DNA of 64,000 bases from Anagrus nilaparvatae (GCA_022575985.1 JAKSXM010000247.1:519501-583500); one strand, 5' to 3'. Counted from the stretch's first letter, positions 1 to 13,054 are shown. A program made the numbers and translations. Notes: generated by a model not told the origin, from the sequence alone.

Positions 1-224
1 GATTGAATCCAGAAAGCTCAATATTGCTATGAGTATTTATTATTAGTTACACTTCTGGAAAAAAAATAGTTTGTCCTGATTTTCGCAATCAAGATTCCTT
101 TAAAATTTTTGGTCTTCTAAATACTAAATTGTCAAAATTTAATTCATTTAGAATTTTTTGAAGTTTTTCAGTTTCATGGTCATTTCTTAGTAAATATTAA
201 TAAAATCGCCTAAAAACTCACTGA

Positions 225-1655
225 TAAAGACTTCTGTAGAATAAGGTATATTTTCCGGCCCTAGCATATTTTTCGCATTTTTTTGGCTCAATTTGATGGT
301 TTATGATAAAAAATAAGATTCCAAGGATCAGAACCCCCTTCTTCGTTAAAAACTTCAAAAAACGTAATTTTTAGCTGTTTTGACGGTCTAAACGTTGGGA
401 TATCTCGGGATACAGGAGAAACTCCTTTTTTTGCGCTAAGAATAACTTTTCCTAAGATTATTTTTCAACATGCCGTCGGAAATTTTTACGGTGCGACTTT
501 AGCAATTGACGTTTATATAAAATAAATCGTGTTTTATTTTTTGATAATTTTCAATCTAAAATTATATGATTTTTATGTTTTTCTTGATATCTTATCTATA
601 TCCTAGTTAAGGGCTTCATTTATGTCCTAAAGTCTCTTAATTTTCGTATGAATAATAGCATAAAATAATGATAACTTTTTGAAGAAAATAAATAATTGAA
701 GGCTCACCTTGCTCATGCATTTCTTTGGATTCCTTAGTGACGAAGAAAAGGAGGAACAGAAAAAATTTTGCTCGCCCCATAGTTTTTTTTTAGTTGGAAG
801 GTTCAAAATCACGTTTTTTTAATATTTAAAATTAACAAATTTTGGATTTTTTTTTTATAAATTAAAATTATATTTTACTTATGGATTTATATTTTTTCAC
901 TTTTTATGTAATCACAATTTACTAAAAAAGAGTATATTTAAGACCAAAAAATACAAATATTCAATTTTCAACGTCTTCGAGCAGCTCAAATGTTAAATAT
1001 TGGGTTTTTTTTTAAATTCATACACTTGGGATTTTTCTAGCAGATTCAATGCTTCTTTCAATTTTTTCTGTTCTTTACTTGTTCGTCAATTTATATGGTC
1101 TAAGGAATACAAAGAAACACATCTGCAAGATGTGCCTACAAGTATTTTTTTTTTTCAAAAAGTTTATCATTATTTTATTCTAATATTCATAGCAAAAAAT
1201 AGATATTATATTACGAAAATTAAGAGACTTTAGGACATAAATGAAGCCCTTAAGTAGAATATAGATAAGATATCAAGATAAACATAAAAAAGATCATATA
1301 ATTTTAGATTTAAAATCATTAGCAAAAAATAAAATACGATTTCTTTTACATAAACGTCAATTGCGAGTTACGTGCTGTAAAAGTTGCCGACGGCATGTTG
1401 AAAAGTAATTTTAGGCAAAGTTACCCTGGGCGCGAAAAAAAGTTTTTCCTCTATCTCGAGGTATCCCAAAGTTTAGACCATTTCAAAAAAGCTAAATATT
1501 ACATTTTTTGAAGTTTTTAACGAAATGGGGGGTGCCGACTCTTGGATAATCTTAAAAAAATACCATAAATCATCAATGACCATCAAATTGAGCCAAAAAA
1601 ATGCGAAAAATATGCTGGGGACGGAAACCATACCTTATTCCGCAGTAGTCTTTAG
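225..1655. repeat. Foldback repeat, arms about 600 bp
   Basis: The stretch around 225-820 returns in inverted form around 1010-1655. For example, the block at 533-650 (ATATCTTATCTATATCC, then GGGCTTCATTTATGTCC) reappears reverse-complemented at 1200-1320, and the block near 240-300 reappears near 1570-1640. The arms carry many mismatches and small indels, so the copy is old. No long reading frame is present; short ORFs inside do not resemble proteins. The ends were not sharply defined and no target duplication was found. Probably a non-autonomous foldback element. Confidence 0.7.
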
Positions 1656-3673
1656 AAACCATAAAAAACTAATTTTCAGTTATTGGCCAAAAATCGCTAA
1701 AATATTCGCAATATTTTTTAGTTGTTTTGACTTTCCAAAAGATTAAATAAAAAATCTGGAAAAAACAACTTCTTTTTATTTTAGTCGAATTGTAGGTGGG
1801 GGTGGGTTGTTTAGTTACTGGCCGTTATGAAATTTGATCTACTATAGGTTTAGCCATTTTTAGGGGGGGGGGTACTCTTTCCAAATTTAAGGGTGTTCCG
1901 CAAATATCTCCCGGAAAAGATCCAGATTTTCATGATCAACGACCCAAAAACCTGTAGTAAACCAAATCTCATGATGGTAAGTAACTAAATACTCTAAACC
2001 GCAATTTGACTGAAGTATTTACTTAAGAGAGAATTATTTTATAAATAAAATTTCGTTAAATAAAATACATTTTGAAGCTTTTAACAAATCCACGGCTTTT
2101 TAACAAGTGCGTTTAAATCTACTATACTATTTGAAGAAACTCGATTTTGTTATTAGGTAATTAATTTTTAAAAAAAATAATAACCCAAAAAATCTTTTAT
2201 TTTTCAAGATTTATTTAAAAAGTTATAAAAACAAAATAATGAGAGGAATTCACACTTTTAAACGGTTCTTTGACATGTTTATTATACTAAAAGCGACTAC
2301 AGTCTGTTATATTTGCCAAAATAAACGTTTCTAACACGATTTTCAGAATGTTTTTTCTCTATTAATAAAAGCAATAATGGCGGCCTCTCTAAACTGGGAT
2401 TCATTATATTATTTTATACATATATTATAGAACGCTAGTAATAAACGTTAATTAAAATATTTGTAAATGCATTTTTAATTATATAGGAAAAAATATTTAT
2501 TTATAAATTAAGCAATTTTTATGAATCTAGCAATACTGGATTTATCAAAATAATGGACGATAAAAGTAATTAATTACACTAATTACTTAATAGTAATTTT
2601 TATTTGACAATAGTACTTTATTAAATTACAATTTTGTCTTATAATTATTTTAATAAGCTTAATTAAATATGTATTCGGAATATAATAAGAGCTGCTTATT
2701 TTAGTGTTTTTGACACGATAATATATTTAATTATAATTATTCGAAGTAACATTTTAGGAGTATTTTGCATAATGATTTTATAATATATATTAAGCTGAAG
2801 TGTCAAGTAAAGCGGTTTATTTACTGTACTAAAAAATTAAATTAAATTAATTACTGTACTAAAAGAAATAATAAATAATTGAATTATTTTACATACCAAA
2901 CAAAAATATCTCACTAATTTTAAACTTTCTACATAAGTCGAATCTTGGCAGCCAATTCCTTGTATTTTTGCTGCCAAAAAATATTTTCTTTTTACGTTTT
3001 TACAGGGAATTTCCTGAAAAATTTTAATTTCAGGGTCTAAAAGTTAATTGGAACCGCGTTAATGAGCTAAATTGAATACTTAACTTTATACGCTAATTCG
3101 CACGACCAAATAAAAATCTGACTTCAGATTTGGATTTCTCAATTTCTCGAAAAATTTAATGTAGCCGTTTTGTATTGTACTATTTGAAAAATTTCTGAAA
3201 ATAACGAATTTTTTTTTTTAATTTATTAAAAATTTTTATTTTCTTTTTTTAAATTTGGTAAATTTTTTATTTATTACTGAGCAAAGTATGCCCAAGGTTC
3301 TATTCAAACTTCAATGAAGACTTGATGTAATCAAGTGGTCTAACGAATTAAAAATTTGGGCTCGTCATTTTTTCTTTATTATTAAAATATCCGTAACTTT
3401 TCATATCATTTCCAATAAGCTCATTTTATTTAATAGTTATGCTCATATACAACCGTCAAGGTCTATGTTTTCTAGTAATGATGAAAAAGCAAAATACTCT
3501 GTTAATTTATAATTAAGTCTATATATAAGTGCAGTAATTAAAATAAAATCAGGGTTACTATTAATTATAATGCACGCTCATTTTTTTACACGAACATTAA
3601 AAAATTTAGCAAAATCATTTTTCTAATTACTTACTTTATTACATATATAATAATATATAAAATAAACTTTTTT
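1656..3673. other. AT-rich intergenic DNA with an old dispersed repeat
   Basis: No supportable gene. Around 1790-1985 there is a degraded block with a G tract and the phrase CAACGACCCAAAAACCTGTAGTA. This belongs to the same dispersed family as the arrays at 18130-19140 and the piece at 40860-40980. The remainder is low-complexity AT-rich sequence in which I see no structure. Confidence 0.5.
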
Positions 3674-3946
3674 TTAATCAAAACCAAATTCATAACATGT
3701 TGCTTCCCATCTCAATGTTGGTAAACACAATGAGTTTTCTGAACATCTCATTAATAAACCTTTTTTAACGGCATTATTTGCTTCTTGTATTATTTTATTC
3801 ATTAAAGTTTCTGCATTTTTTTCAACAGGGTAATTTTCTTGTAAGTAAGTCAAGATTAATGAAATTGGTACGTGAACACGTCGTTTTTCTAATACTTCAA
3901 CAACATCACGAATCAACATTGGTGTTATACTTATTATTTCAGCCAT
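3674..3946 (-). CDS. Small unrecognised protein, 90 aa, possible winged-helix type
   Basis: An uninterrupted 90-codon frame begins MAEIISITPMLIRDVVEVL and ends CYEFGFD. Its composition is balanced and amphipathic, unlike the Lys/Phe/Ile-rich chance frames in the AT-rich surroundings. The pattern is a helical N-terminal half (RDVVEVLEKRRVHVPISLIL), an 'ENYPVEKNAETLMNKI' helix and a short C-terminal strand region. This resembles a small H1-like winged helix such as insect DUF4777 proteins, but that is a guess from pattern and not a recognised match. It lies about 1.5 kb downstream of the ORP5/8 gene on the same strand. It could be a complete intronless gene or an exon of a larger one. No signal peptide or membrane segment is seen. 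Confidence 0.6.
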   Translation of the reverse strand: MAEIISITPMLIRDVVEVLEKRRVHVPISLILTYLQENYPVEKNAETLMNKIIQEANNAVKKGLLMRCSENSLCLPTLRWEATCYEFGFD

Positions 3947-3973
3947 TATATATTTTTTTGTTTAAGAATTAAT

Positions 3974-5505
3974 TAATGCAACAAGAATTTTGAATGATAA
4001 ATTAGCTAGTTTTGCGGTTAAGTACAAACAAAAAAAAAACCCCAAATGTATTAGTATGATAAAAAATATCTTGATTCTTTTTTTTTTTTTGTACAGGAGG
4101 TGCCTATACCCTACGTGTTTAAGTCGGAATGTCATAATGAATGTAATAATAATAAAATTTAGGGCACTTGAAAGAAAAGAAATGTAGAACATTTTTTTTA
4201 CTTTACAATAGACTTTTTATTAATTCACAGTATCTTTTTTTTCATATATTATTTATTTCAAAGTATATTACTTCTGTCACATTGTTTCACATAATCACAT
4301 GATTATTATTATTATTACAATTAAAACTATATTTTATAATATAACATCCATATAATTTAGATGTCTATCCATATATTTAATTAATTATCCAAAACACTGT
4401 ATATATATATATATTTAATAAACAAATAAATTAGAATTTTATCGGTAGAAAAAAAATTAATTGTAAATATTAATTTCTTTTTTATAATTGGCAATACTAT
4501 ATATTTAAGAAAACAAAATTTTTTGTCTTCGCATACTATCATGATTTATATATACATCATTAAAATATAAATATATTAAAATTTATATTAACGATAAAAC
4601 TTATGAAATAGAGAGATTTAAAATATAAGAGAGAAATAGAGATAATTGGAGGAAAAAAAAATTATATTTGAACAATTTAACAAGTGCTTTTTTATATTTT
4701 TATGTCATTATTATTTTATTTTAGGCGTTCCAGCGCATCTTGTATGCATATATAATATATTTATATATACATATCATTTTATTACTTCACAATGAAAAAT
4801 CATTGCTAGTTTTAACTCATGCAACACATAAATTCTTAATGTTAATATATGCCCACAATAAAAGTAAATTGAGTCCCGATGATTAAGAAAAAAAAATTAA
4901 TTATTTATTTACAATTATATTAACTGTACATCAAATGTAAAAAATAAAGTACTAGGCTTTAATTATAAATAGTAATTATTTGTAATTATAAAAAAGGCTT
5001 AGAAAATTTTGAATTTTTTTTAAAAACAAATTCTATAATAAATCTTTTTTAAAAATCGATTAAAAAAAAAAATGTTTGCATTGTAAAAAAGGGGAGAGAT
5101 ATTCATAGAATTTTAATGCATATATAGCAAGATTAGAAATTTAAAAAAAAATCTTATTTAATGTATATTTTTTACTTAACGACACTTTATATATATTTAT
5201 ATTTATCTACAAGAATATACCTGGCATTAATTATTATTAGATATTTAATACAAAAACAAATAATCGTTTTTTACTTTTAAAATCTATGTCGGCCAACTTT
5301 AATTATTTCTATTTGTAATAAAAACTTTGTAAAAAAAGCATATTAATATTTAGCAATTTTATTATAAATTGAAAAATTTTATTAAAAACTTGTGTAAAGC
5401 AAAGTAATTACCTTTTTTTATTTAATGGCAGATTTGAAATTTTTATTTATTTAGCGGCAGACTTAACTGGATTATTTTTATTATAATTAGTAATTTTTAA
5501 CATTA
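3974..5505. other. AT-rich 3' flank of the ORP5/8-type gene
   Basis: Low-complexity AT-rich DNA with many TATATA runs. It probably contains the 3' untranslated region and poly(A) site of the minus-strand gene ending at 5506. No coding signal, and no repeat with definable ends. Confidence 0.5.
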
Positions 5506-8500
5506 CTACAATTCTTTGGCTTTCATGGACATTAAGCTGTTCCAAATTTTCACAATAAATTGAACAACAAAGACAATCGATACAATTATTATTGTATCGA
5601 CGATATGCGATGCTTGAATACCATTACTTTGTTGATCTCTTGATGTCCTTTGACGCGTTGCTAAAAGCTCTATATTTTTTTGAATCTGGTCAAGTTTTAC
5701 AGCTTGCTCTTGCATTTTATCTTCCACATTTTTTACCATATTTATGATCCTTTAAACAAAATTTTCAATTTAGTATTATTAATCAAATGATTTTTACAAG
5801 AATTAAAGTATTACTTTGCATTAGTCTTTTTTCTTTTCCCTAATGATTGACTTGAATCAGAGTGTGCAGCTTCGGAGGAACTTGCAGAGTCGTGAGCCTG
5901 TTCATTAAGTGGATGATTATGAGATAATTGCCGCTTAGATGTTTTTAATACCGATAGCGATGAACGCGAATCGGCAATTAAAAGCGGTACCTATAATTAT
6001 TTTTTCAAATATTTTTAATCCTAAAATAAATAAAAAAAAATTTTAAGTACCTGTGATTGGGGTTCCATTGAAACAATGCTTCCAGTACGCATTATTGGTG
6101 TTTTGTGCCTTGTTTTGGTACGTATAATATAATCGTTTTCGTATTGAATTACATCATTTCTTGGATCCCATGGACGGATGTCAGCATGACGATAGATCCA
6201 ATTTCCACTAATTATGTCTTGTACAAAATATTTAGGTATGCATTCTTGCCCTAAAAGTTTCCTTTCTTTAGCCCTTGCTCTTTGAGCTTCTTCTAATTCA
6301 GTTTTATGTTCAGTAGCTGCAACTTGATCTTCATCATTAATTGCTTGGGTAACGTTTTGCCAAAGTTTTTGACTTTCCCATTCACCTTGATATTCAAGGG
6401 GTACCGTATATTTTTTTAAGCGACTTTTTCGTACTTCAGGTGTAGGATTAAAAAAAACGCTTTCTTGCTAATGTTAAAAAAGTAAAAACAGTGTTTGTTA
6501 AAAAAGATCTAGAAAATAAAAATTTATTTTGATTTTTATTTTCATTAAACTTACGCTAGTTCGTTTATCAGTAATCATAATTTGGCTATCCCAATAACCG
6601 TTTATGACTGCGAGATTTTCTTTTCCAAGTTTTATTCTACCAACAACTTGATTTAATTGATCGGCTCCCCCAATAAATGGCTGTTGTTAATGCATTAAAA
6701 ATTTAATTAATTGATGGAATTTTAATTTTATATTAGTCAACTTACTTTCAATTTAAATTCTAATTCTGTGTGGTAGCCAGTTTTTTCACATGTTATATTA
6801 ACTTTTCCACCAAGTTCCATTGACAATGTACCCATCAAGATACCCTTACAATGAGCATAAGGAATTGTCATTGTGTAATCTTCACCTCTTGGTAACATAG
6901 TTAAAACTGCAACTCCATCTAACACAGCAGAAGTAGAGTTTCCTAAAATAGTTGATTATATTTGTTAAAATTTTTTATTTGTTTTCTAAAATATATTTAA
7001 CCAACCATAAAATTTAGATTTTGCAAGAATGGTTCCACTAATAGTAAAACCATCTTGTCTATTTGTAACGTAAAATCCAGTAATTGGAGGATGATGTGAA
7101 ACCTAAAAAAAAGTTTTAACATTAGCTATTGATTTTATAATACTTTTTAAGGGTAGAAACTGTACTTGTTCAGCTAAATAAAATGTGCGTGAGCCATTAT
7201 TATGTTGCCAAAAACATCTAAAAGTTTCTCCTAAAAGAGGATTGTACGGTTTTTTGAGTCCTTGTGGTTTTTTATAAAACCCTGACAAATACCATTGAAC
7301 TACCGCTTTCATTCTGTTAAAAGGATCATCTTCTAATACAGCTCTGAAAAATACGTTTAACTAATTTATTCTAAACAACAAACTTTAATTTATTCTGAAA
7401 AGCTAAAGACTTACTGAGATAGCAGATCTGCATGATAGTAAGAATCAGCAAGTTTTTCTAGAAATGATCTTGGTTCTAGAATGAATGTTGGTAAAACAAC
7501 TTTAGAAAGATCCATTCCTGGTCGAACTTGCTTAAGTAAAAACCATATTAAAGATTTCTGTTCATCTTGTAACTCAGCAACAACTTCGCCAGCCTACATT
7601 AATCATTATTTTATCTCCAATATACATTAAACAAAAGAAGGGAACATTAAAAAGAAGAAAAAAACATACAGAGCCAAGAACTTCATTTTCGTTGGCAGTA
7701 TATGGAGTTTCTTGAACTTGTTCATTATCTTCTTCCTTTCCGGATCCTTCAGACTCCGTATCAGAAGCCGTAACTTCAGGATCTCCAGTAACCCCATTCT
7801 CTGGCTGACTGAGGTCGTCAAGGTCTGCTTTCACCAAGGATTTTCCATATATAGGATCTAGCGTTACTACATGGTGATGGGTATCTAATTTTGGGACATG
7901 CATTGAGGGTATAGTCATCCTTCTCCTTGGCATTAAATCATGATCAACAATGCCAAAGCGAAGCTTATCGGTTTCATCATCAGAAGAAGCAACATAATTA
8001 CGTATTAATCTTTCCCAATTTGATATTACATGATGCGTTTGGGATATGGGTGTTGGGGAAGGACAAGCACTATGCCAACCAAAGGAACTTTGAGGTAAAG
8101 ATAGAAGACGATGAGAAATTCTGGAATTATTTAGGATACCTCGAGCTGATGTAGAACCAAAGAAAGATGACCCATGCAAGACAGCAATATTGCTTGGTAA
8201 ATTAGGATGCTTTTATTAATAAAAAGAAAAAAGTTTCTTTTTCACCAGTAATTGTTTGATCAATTTACAAATCTTTGTTATTAAAAACTATAATTAATAA
8301 ACTCAAAAAATAAAATCTTTAAATTTAATGAATTACTGATATTATACATGCAATGCTCTATACATGATGCAAGTTGTAGCTCTTAATCAATATATATTTA
8401 TGTTAAATATAATGATCATTAATCATGCATTTAAAATATGATTCTTTTTAGATGAAAGAAACTTTTTTTTTTTTAAACGGTACCTTTACTCTTTCATACA

Positions 8501-9937
8501 AGGAAAATTTAAAATGTAAAAAGTTATACCATGATCAAAATGTTTTTCATAATCTGCTTCACTCCATTGAGTCTCATGGGTAGTTGTTGCATCTAACTGA
8601 GGAGACCTAGGTAGTGCGCTAGTTGATCTTACTATAAGAGAAGAACATCGAACTGATAATTCTAAGGCATCCAACCAGCACTTCCCTGCTGCTTGTGATG
8701 GAGCTCTAAAAATTAAATAAGCAGTAGGCAGAGGTTGTGTTACAGCACCAATTGTTTCTTTTTCTGGTCCTCGAGGAGCCCAAATAGATTGTTCTAAGGG
8801 GTGAAAAAGTTTGAAACAGAAGCCATCTTTTTTACTAGGTCTTTCAATAACTTGACAAGTATTTAATAAAACTGTTCCAACCCAGTGGCTGCTCTAAAAA
8901 TATATATAAAATTTAATAAGAAAGTTTTTACTTTCAAATAAACTCTCATACTTACTTTAGCTTTAGGACTTTTATATAATAATAATAAACCTGGCTTGAG
9001 TATGCAATAAAGTTTAGTCCAACTTTTCAATGTACCTCTAACTTTTAACCAATCACGCATAACTACAACAGTAGGATCTTTAAGAGAACTAAGTAATTCT
9101 TCTGCAACTCTTTTTTTCTCCATTCTGTAGCTTTTTCGTTGAGCCTTATAAGACTCTTTCCTTGTTAATTTACAATTGGAGTCAATTTGTTTATCTATGG
9201 CTGAAGAGTCTCCTCTAGGAGAAATTTCAGCCATACTTGGTGATGTTGGAGTAAATCCTGGTGAGGAAGGTGGGCCACTGGCAGCATCAGCCCATGAACT
9301 ACTGTTAGTAACTAAAGAATCTGAAGAAGGTGGTTTAGCAAGCGTTGGTAAAATATTGCCGCTTCCTCTTCTAGAAGTACGTCTATCATCGATAGCTATA
9401 AATAATAAATGTATATAGTATTAGTATAAATATAAAAAAAAAAGTAGCTAGTCATGCACATTATTAACAATGAAAAAAAGAAATATCACTCACTACTACT
9501 GGTTGGTCTTCCAGTAGTATTACTAGAAGTATTGGACATCGTCACAGAAGCAGAGTGAGACTCAGATTGAGTTCTGCGATCTCCACCAGGAACCATGATT
9601 GATGCTTATTATTATTAATACTTTTATTACATATGTTATATGTAAAGACTTAACAAAGCATTTGATTAAAATAGCGAAAAGCGTTAGTAGCAATAGTAAA
9701 ATTTTTTTTTTATGCTTATCCACTCTGCAAAAAATAAGAAAAGACAAACTTTTATATAGATGTGTTATTAATATTATTTTATGTTTAATATACATTTAAA
9801 AACCTTTGATAACGTAAAAAGAAATTTTGAAAAAAAACTAAATAGATTATTAAAATACCTGTTTTATTAGATCCCGATCTGTAACTTTTCAAGCGAAGCT
9901 TCCTTTTTTTTACACCATCAATAATACGGCTGAACAT
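5506..9937 (-). CDS. Oxysterol-binding protein-related protein, ORP5/8 type
   Basis: ORP5/8 proteins are tail-anchored ER proteins that exchange phosphatidylserine for phosphoinositides at ER-plasma membrane contacts. Coding exons read by splice sites: 9859-9937 or 9494-9596 (alternative starts), 8956-9395, 8530-8893, 8348-8379 (candidate microexon), 7670-8209, 7415-7593, 7166-7343, 7006-7102, 6746-6942, 6555-6680, 6051-6467, 5815-5990, 5506-5749. The sum is a whole number of codons, about 1022 or 1030 aa; human ORP8 is about 890. Visible domains: PH domain ([20 protein letters not shown]) near residues 145-265, an acidic linker, then the OSBP lipid-binding domain from about 485 with [16 protein letters not shown], the family signature EQVSHHPP near 603-610, and [21 protein letters not shown]-terminal hydrophobic segment ([21 protein letters not shown], about 991-1011) is the tail anchor and separates ORP5/8 from other ORPs. 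The EQVSHHPP motif is split by an intron after EQ. Confidence 0.93.
9494..9596 (-). CDS. Alternative first coding exon B of the ORP5/8-type gene
   Basis: The ATG at 9596-9594 opens a 34-codon Ser/Thr-rich stretch ([13 protein letters not shown]..., ending RPTSSS). It ends at a GT-AG donor (GTGAGTG) leaving one nucleotide, which joins the acceptor at 9395 in frame. The resulting N-terminus is rich in Ser and Thr and lacks the basic peptide encoded by exon A. Confidence 0.75.
9859..9937 (-). CDS. Alternative first coding exon A of the ORP5/8-type gene
   Basis: The ATG at 9937-9935 opens [20 protein letters not shown] and ends at a GT donor leaving one nucleotide, the same phase as exon B. It therefore also joins the acceptor at 9395 in frame. 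The encoded peptide is strongly basic. If exon A were only untranslated leader, its in-frame ATG and stop-free basic reading would be coincidental, so an alternative promoter is the simpler reading. Confidence 0.65.
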
Positions 9938-10445
9938 GAATCATCTGTATTTACACATTTACAGCATTTGTTTATTATTTTTGCCTTTTAATTTTATTTA
10001 ATAAGTAATAAGTATAAGTAAAAGAAACAAAAGTATAAGTAATTAGAGTAACTTTTCACTTTAAGTGTAAATGAATTAATGAACATATGATATATATGTG
10101 AACATTTCGTGTGCGCTTTTATGTTACACATACACAATATACGTGTAGAGCATATAAAAGAAAATCAAGATCCCGAAAACTAGCACACTTAAGTAGTTTT
10201 TTTTATAAATGTAGAGAAAATGAAGATAATTAAATAATAATGATTAGTTATATGAATCACTATAATCTCGTTTTTTTACTAATGGAAGACTGCATATGGA
10301 GCACAGAAAACAGGAAAATTAATAGAAAAATAACGCAGACGACAAGGCTCCGTGGCTCCGGCAAATTGGCGCGTATTACTACCTAAGTTATAATATTGCA
10401 GACAACACACCAGCAACACAAACACTCAGCAATAATATATATATG
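9938..10445 (-). promoter_or_regulatory. Upstream region of the ORP5/8-type gene
   Basis: About 500 bp between the first coding exon and the MITE at 10446. A short GC-richer patch at 10345-10380 (GGCTCCGTGGCTCCGGC, GGCGCG) stands out from the AT-rich background and is a candidate transcription start or CpG patch. No core promoter motif can be assigned with confidence. Confidence 0.35.
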
Positions 10446-10779
10446 GCTCATTTTCATTTTTTTTGCAAAAATAGATTTCAAAAAAATAATATAAAAATCT
10501 TGTTTTAGTGCTGTAATTTTTTGAAAACATAAAGTAACCATTTTTTTTATCAAAGGATCAACTTGTTATTGTCATAAAAACATTTTATTATTAAAAAATT
10601 TTTATTATTGTGCTTTAAACTGATTATTTCTTGAGGTATAACTTAAAATTATGTTAATTTTTATGGTGTATAACTTTTTGAAATACAAACTTTAAGACAA
10701 AAAAATTTGTAAATTCTTATACTTCAATCGGTATATACGACTGTGTGACACTATTTTTGCAAAAAAAATGAAAATTAGC
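10446..10779. mobile_element. MITE with about 28-bp terminal inverted repeats
   Basis: The left end at 10446-10474 (GCTCATTTTCATTTTTTTTG, then CAAAAATAG) is matched in inverted form at 10751-10779 with one mismatch. The flanks are ATATATAT runs on both sides, compatible with a TA-type target, though the AT repeat makes the duplication length uncertain. The 330-bp interior is non-coding. Confidence 0.75.
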
Positions 10780-12399
10780 GATATATATATCGCCGAATAG
10801 AATACGGATTAATATATTATATATGAGCTGATCCAGGTAATTTGTTCAGAGCAATTTTTTATTTCTCTTGGTCAATTTTTTATTCTCAAGGTCATTTGGA
10901 TTTACCAGAAGCAGATTCAATAAACTTTTCGTCATGCAAATTTTCAATTACCAGTTGGGGCCGTTGGGGGGTAGGCGATCCCCCAATCACCCTCTTCATC
11001 CTCATTGCAAGATTTCAAGCTTGGGATTTATATTAAATTGTTTAACTATTTCCATCTCTGCTTTTTCTCAAAACTAGATGTTTAGCAAATTTTTATATTT
11101 TATAAATTATAAAACATATTTTTTTTTGTATTATTGGTATAATTTTTGAATTAAATTTTATTATTTTATTTTTCTATTATTATTTTATTAATTTTTCTTA
11201 AATTTGGTCAGAAATTCATTAAAAACACCCCCTATTCAGGGGTAGTTTTAACCAATTTTGGGGTAAAATTTTAATTATTTATGAAAAAGAAGTCGAAATC
11301 CTTGAAAAACCTATATGTTCATTTACCTCATTTACCCCTATTTACCTCAAAATAACTATTTAACTTTTAAAATTTAAATTCTTTAATATTTTGGAATTTC
11401 ATTTTAAGGGTTTGTTTTAAGGATTAAATATGTATTTTGGAAAATCTATGAAAACCTGAATCAAAGTAACTTTTTTGCCACTTTTTTTCTACGCCACTGT
11501 GCGTCAGAGGAAAAGCTCGGGAAAAGCTGATATCCTGGAGGTATAATATTTAATTTTTCATCTAAATCTATTTTCCGATTTTCCAAGATAGTGGATCAAA
11601 AAAATAAAAAAGGGACTTTCTACGAGTGTTATATCTATATAAGTCTCCAAAAAATTTTCTTAACGGAGAAAAATAATTGTTAATCATAACCAAAAGTGCT
11701 GGTTATTTATTGTTATTTATTATTATTTACTTTTATTGTTTACATTATAAAGCTTTATAAATAAATATTTATTATTTCTAAAAATTTATATAGTCCATAT
11801 AATATACATATAGAAATACAATATCTCTATGATTATATTTACAGAATTAATAAAATTATCGCCCTATAATTTCACTTTGCATCTTTGCATCATTTAAGGT
11901 TTGAATAAATATATTTCGGCATTTTTTTTCAACTCTTCCTTTCCATATATGTATCGATTTCAAGCATAATGACAAAATTAAAACAATGTTTCTGAAAACA
12001 TATGTGAAAAGATTCATTTTTTGTGATCAGTTTTTTTATATCAATTAAAACAAAAAAACAGATCCTAAAAAATAAATTTTAAAAAATTTACCTGTATAAA
12101 AAAAATGAAGAAAACCAGTTATGCCATTGTAGTTAAAGTTGATTTATATTTTTATAAAACTAGATAAAAAATAAAATAATTCATATTTTGCGTGACATCA
12201 ATAACTTTTTTTTTGACACATAAATTTACCTTAATCAAATCGCGTGATGTGAAATTAAAAAAAAATAAATTAAACTGCAGCATAAAAAATATATAGGTAT
12301 ATGCAAACTATATTTATATAAATAGTATATTTACAACTCATGTCCAGAAAATTCAAAAATGGTAGGCCATATTTCACACGTAAATTATCTATATATAAG
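10780..12399. other. Intergenic AT-rich DNA with degraded repeat pieces
   Basis: Around 10900-11060 is a chance open frame in GC-richer sequence without protein character. At 11225-11345 the phrase AGGGGTAGTTTTAACC and the CCCC/GGGG blocks belong to the same dispersed family as the 18130-19140 array. The rest, 11350-12400, shows no gene or repeat that I can delimit. Confidence 0.45.
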
Positions 12400-12740
12400 A
12401 TGTGCGATTCGGGGCATTCTTCATTTAAGTATAAGGGCCGTAAAAAATTTTTCTTCCTAGCGGGCCGAAAATTCTCTGGCAGTGGCACGAAATAGTACAT
12501 TTTTAACCAAGGGAGCAAAAAAAAAGAATGGCCCAGATCGCACGTTAATTAGCATCCGAGGCGTAGCCGAGGATGGTAAACTGCGATCTGGGGTATTTTT
12601 TTTTTGTTCCCATGGACAAAACGAAATTTTTCTTTCTCAGTGGGGTGAAAACGCGTTTTTTTCGATTTCTTTGCGGGGCGAAAAAAGTGTTTTCGGCCCG
12701 CTAGGAAGAAAATACATCTTTGCCGGAGGTACACTTTGAG
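12400..12740 (-). repeat. GC-rich hairpin repeat, copy 1 (divergent, inverted)
   Basis: Contains GGCCCAGATCGCAC, then CCGAGGCGTAGCCGAGG, then CTGCGATCTGGGG. This is the same nested stem as the copies at 47511, 49595, 58832 and 59500 but in the opposite orientation and more diverged. It is further flanked by an inverted pair, TTCTTCCTAGCGGGCCGAAAA near 12450 and TTTTCGGCCCGCTAGGAAGA near 12690. It lies immediately outside the left end of the large foldback complex that begins near 12770. Chance open frames cross it on both strands. Confidence 0.75.
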
Positions 12741-13054
12741 GTTGCCTGTGCAACCCTAACATAAATAAAAGGCCGGTTTTACTAGCCAAAATTTTGGTTT
12801 TCGCCACCGGCTGGTTTCATCTGGTTTCAATGATTTTTAACTTTTAACCAGAAAAATAGTTTTAGTTGTTAAAAAAAGAAAATTTCCGGGGAAAATAAAG
12901 AAAATTCAATCCTGAATAAGCTTAATAACATTATAATTATCATTAATTAATATTATTTTATCCAGCTATACTACGAATTTATTTTACCAGTACTTGTTTG
13001 CTCGGAAAAACTTTTTTATTGTGTGAAAAATTCGGAAACTTCCGGAAAAACTTA

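Noticed and set aside
7927..8154. 75-codon plus frame
   Set aside because: Antisense to an ORP5/8 exon.
10842..11077. Overlapping plus-strand frames of 64 and 69 codons
   Set aside because: They overlap in two frames over GC-richer repeat debris; no domain and no splice partners.
12400..12740. Bacterial contamination suggested by GC-rich hairpins
   Set aside because: The same hairpin recurs at six places in one AT-rich eukaryotic context, including an intron, so it is a resident repeat.
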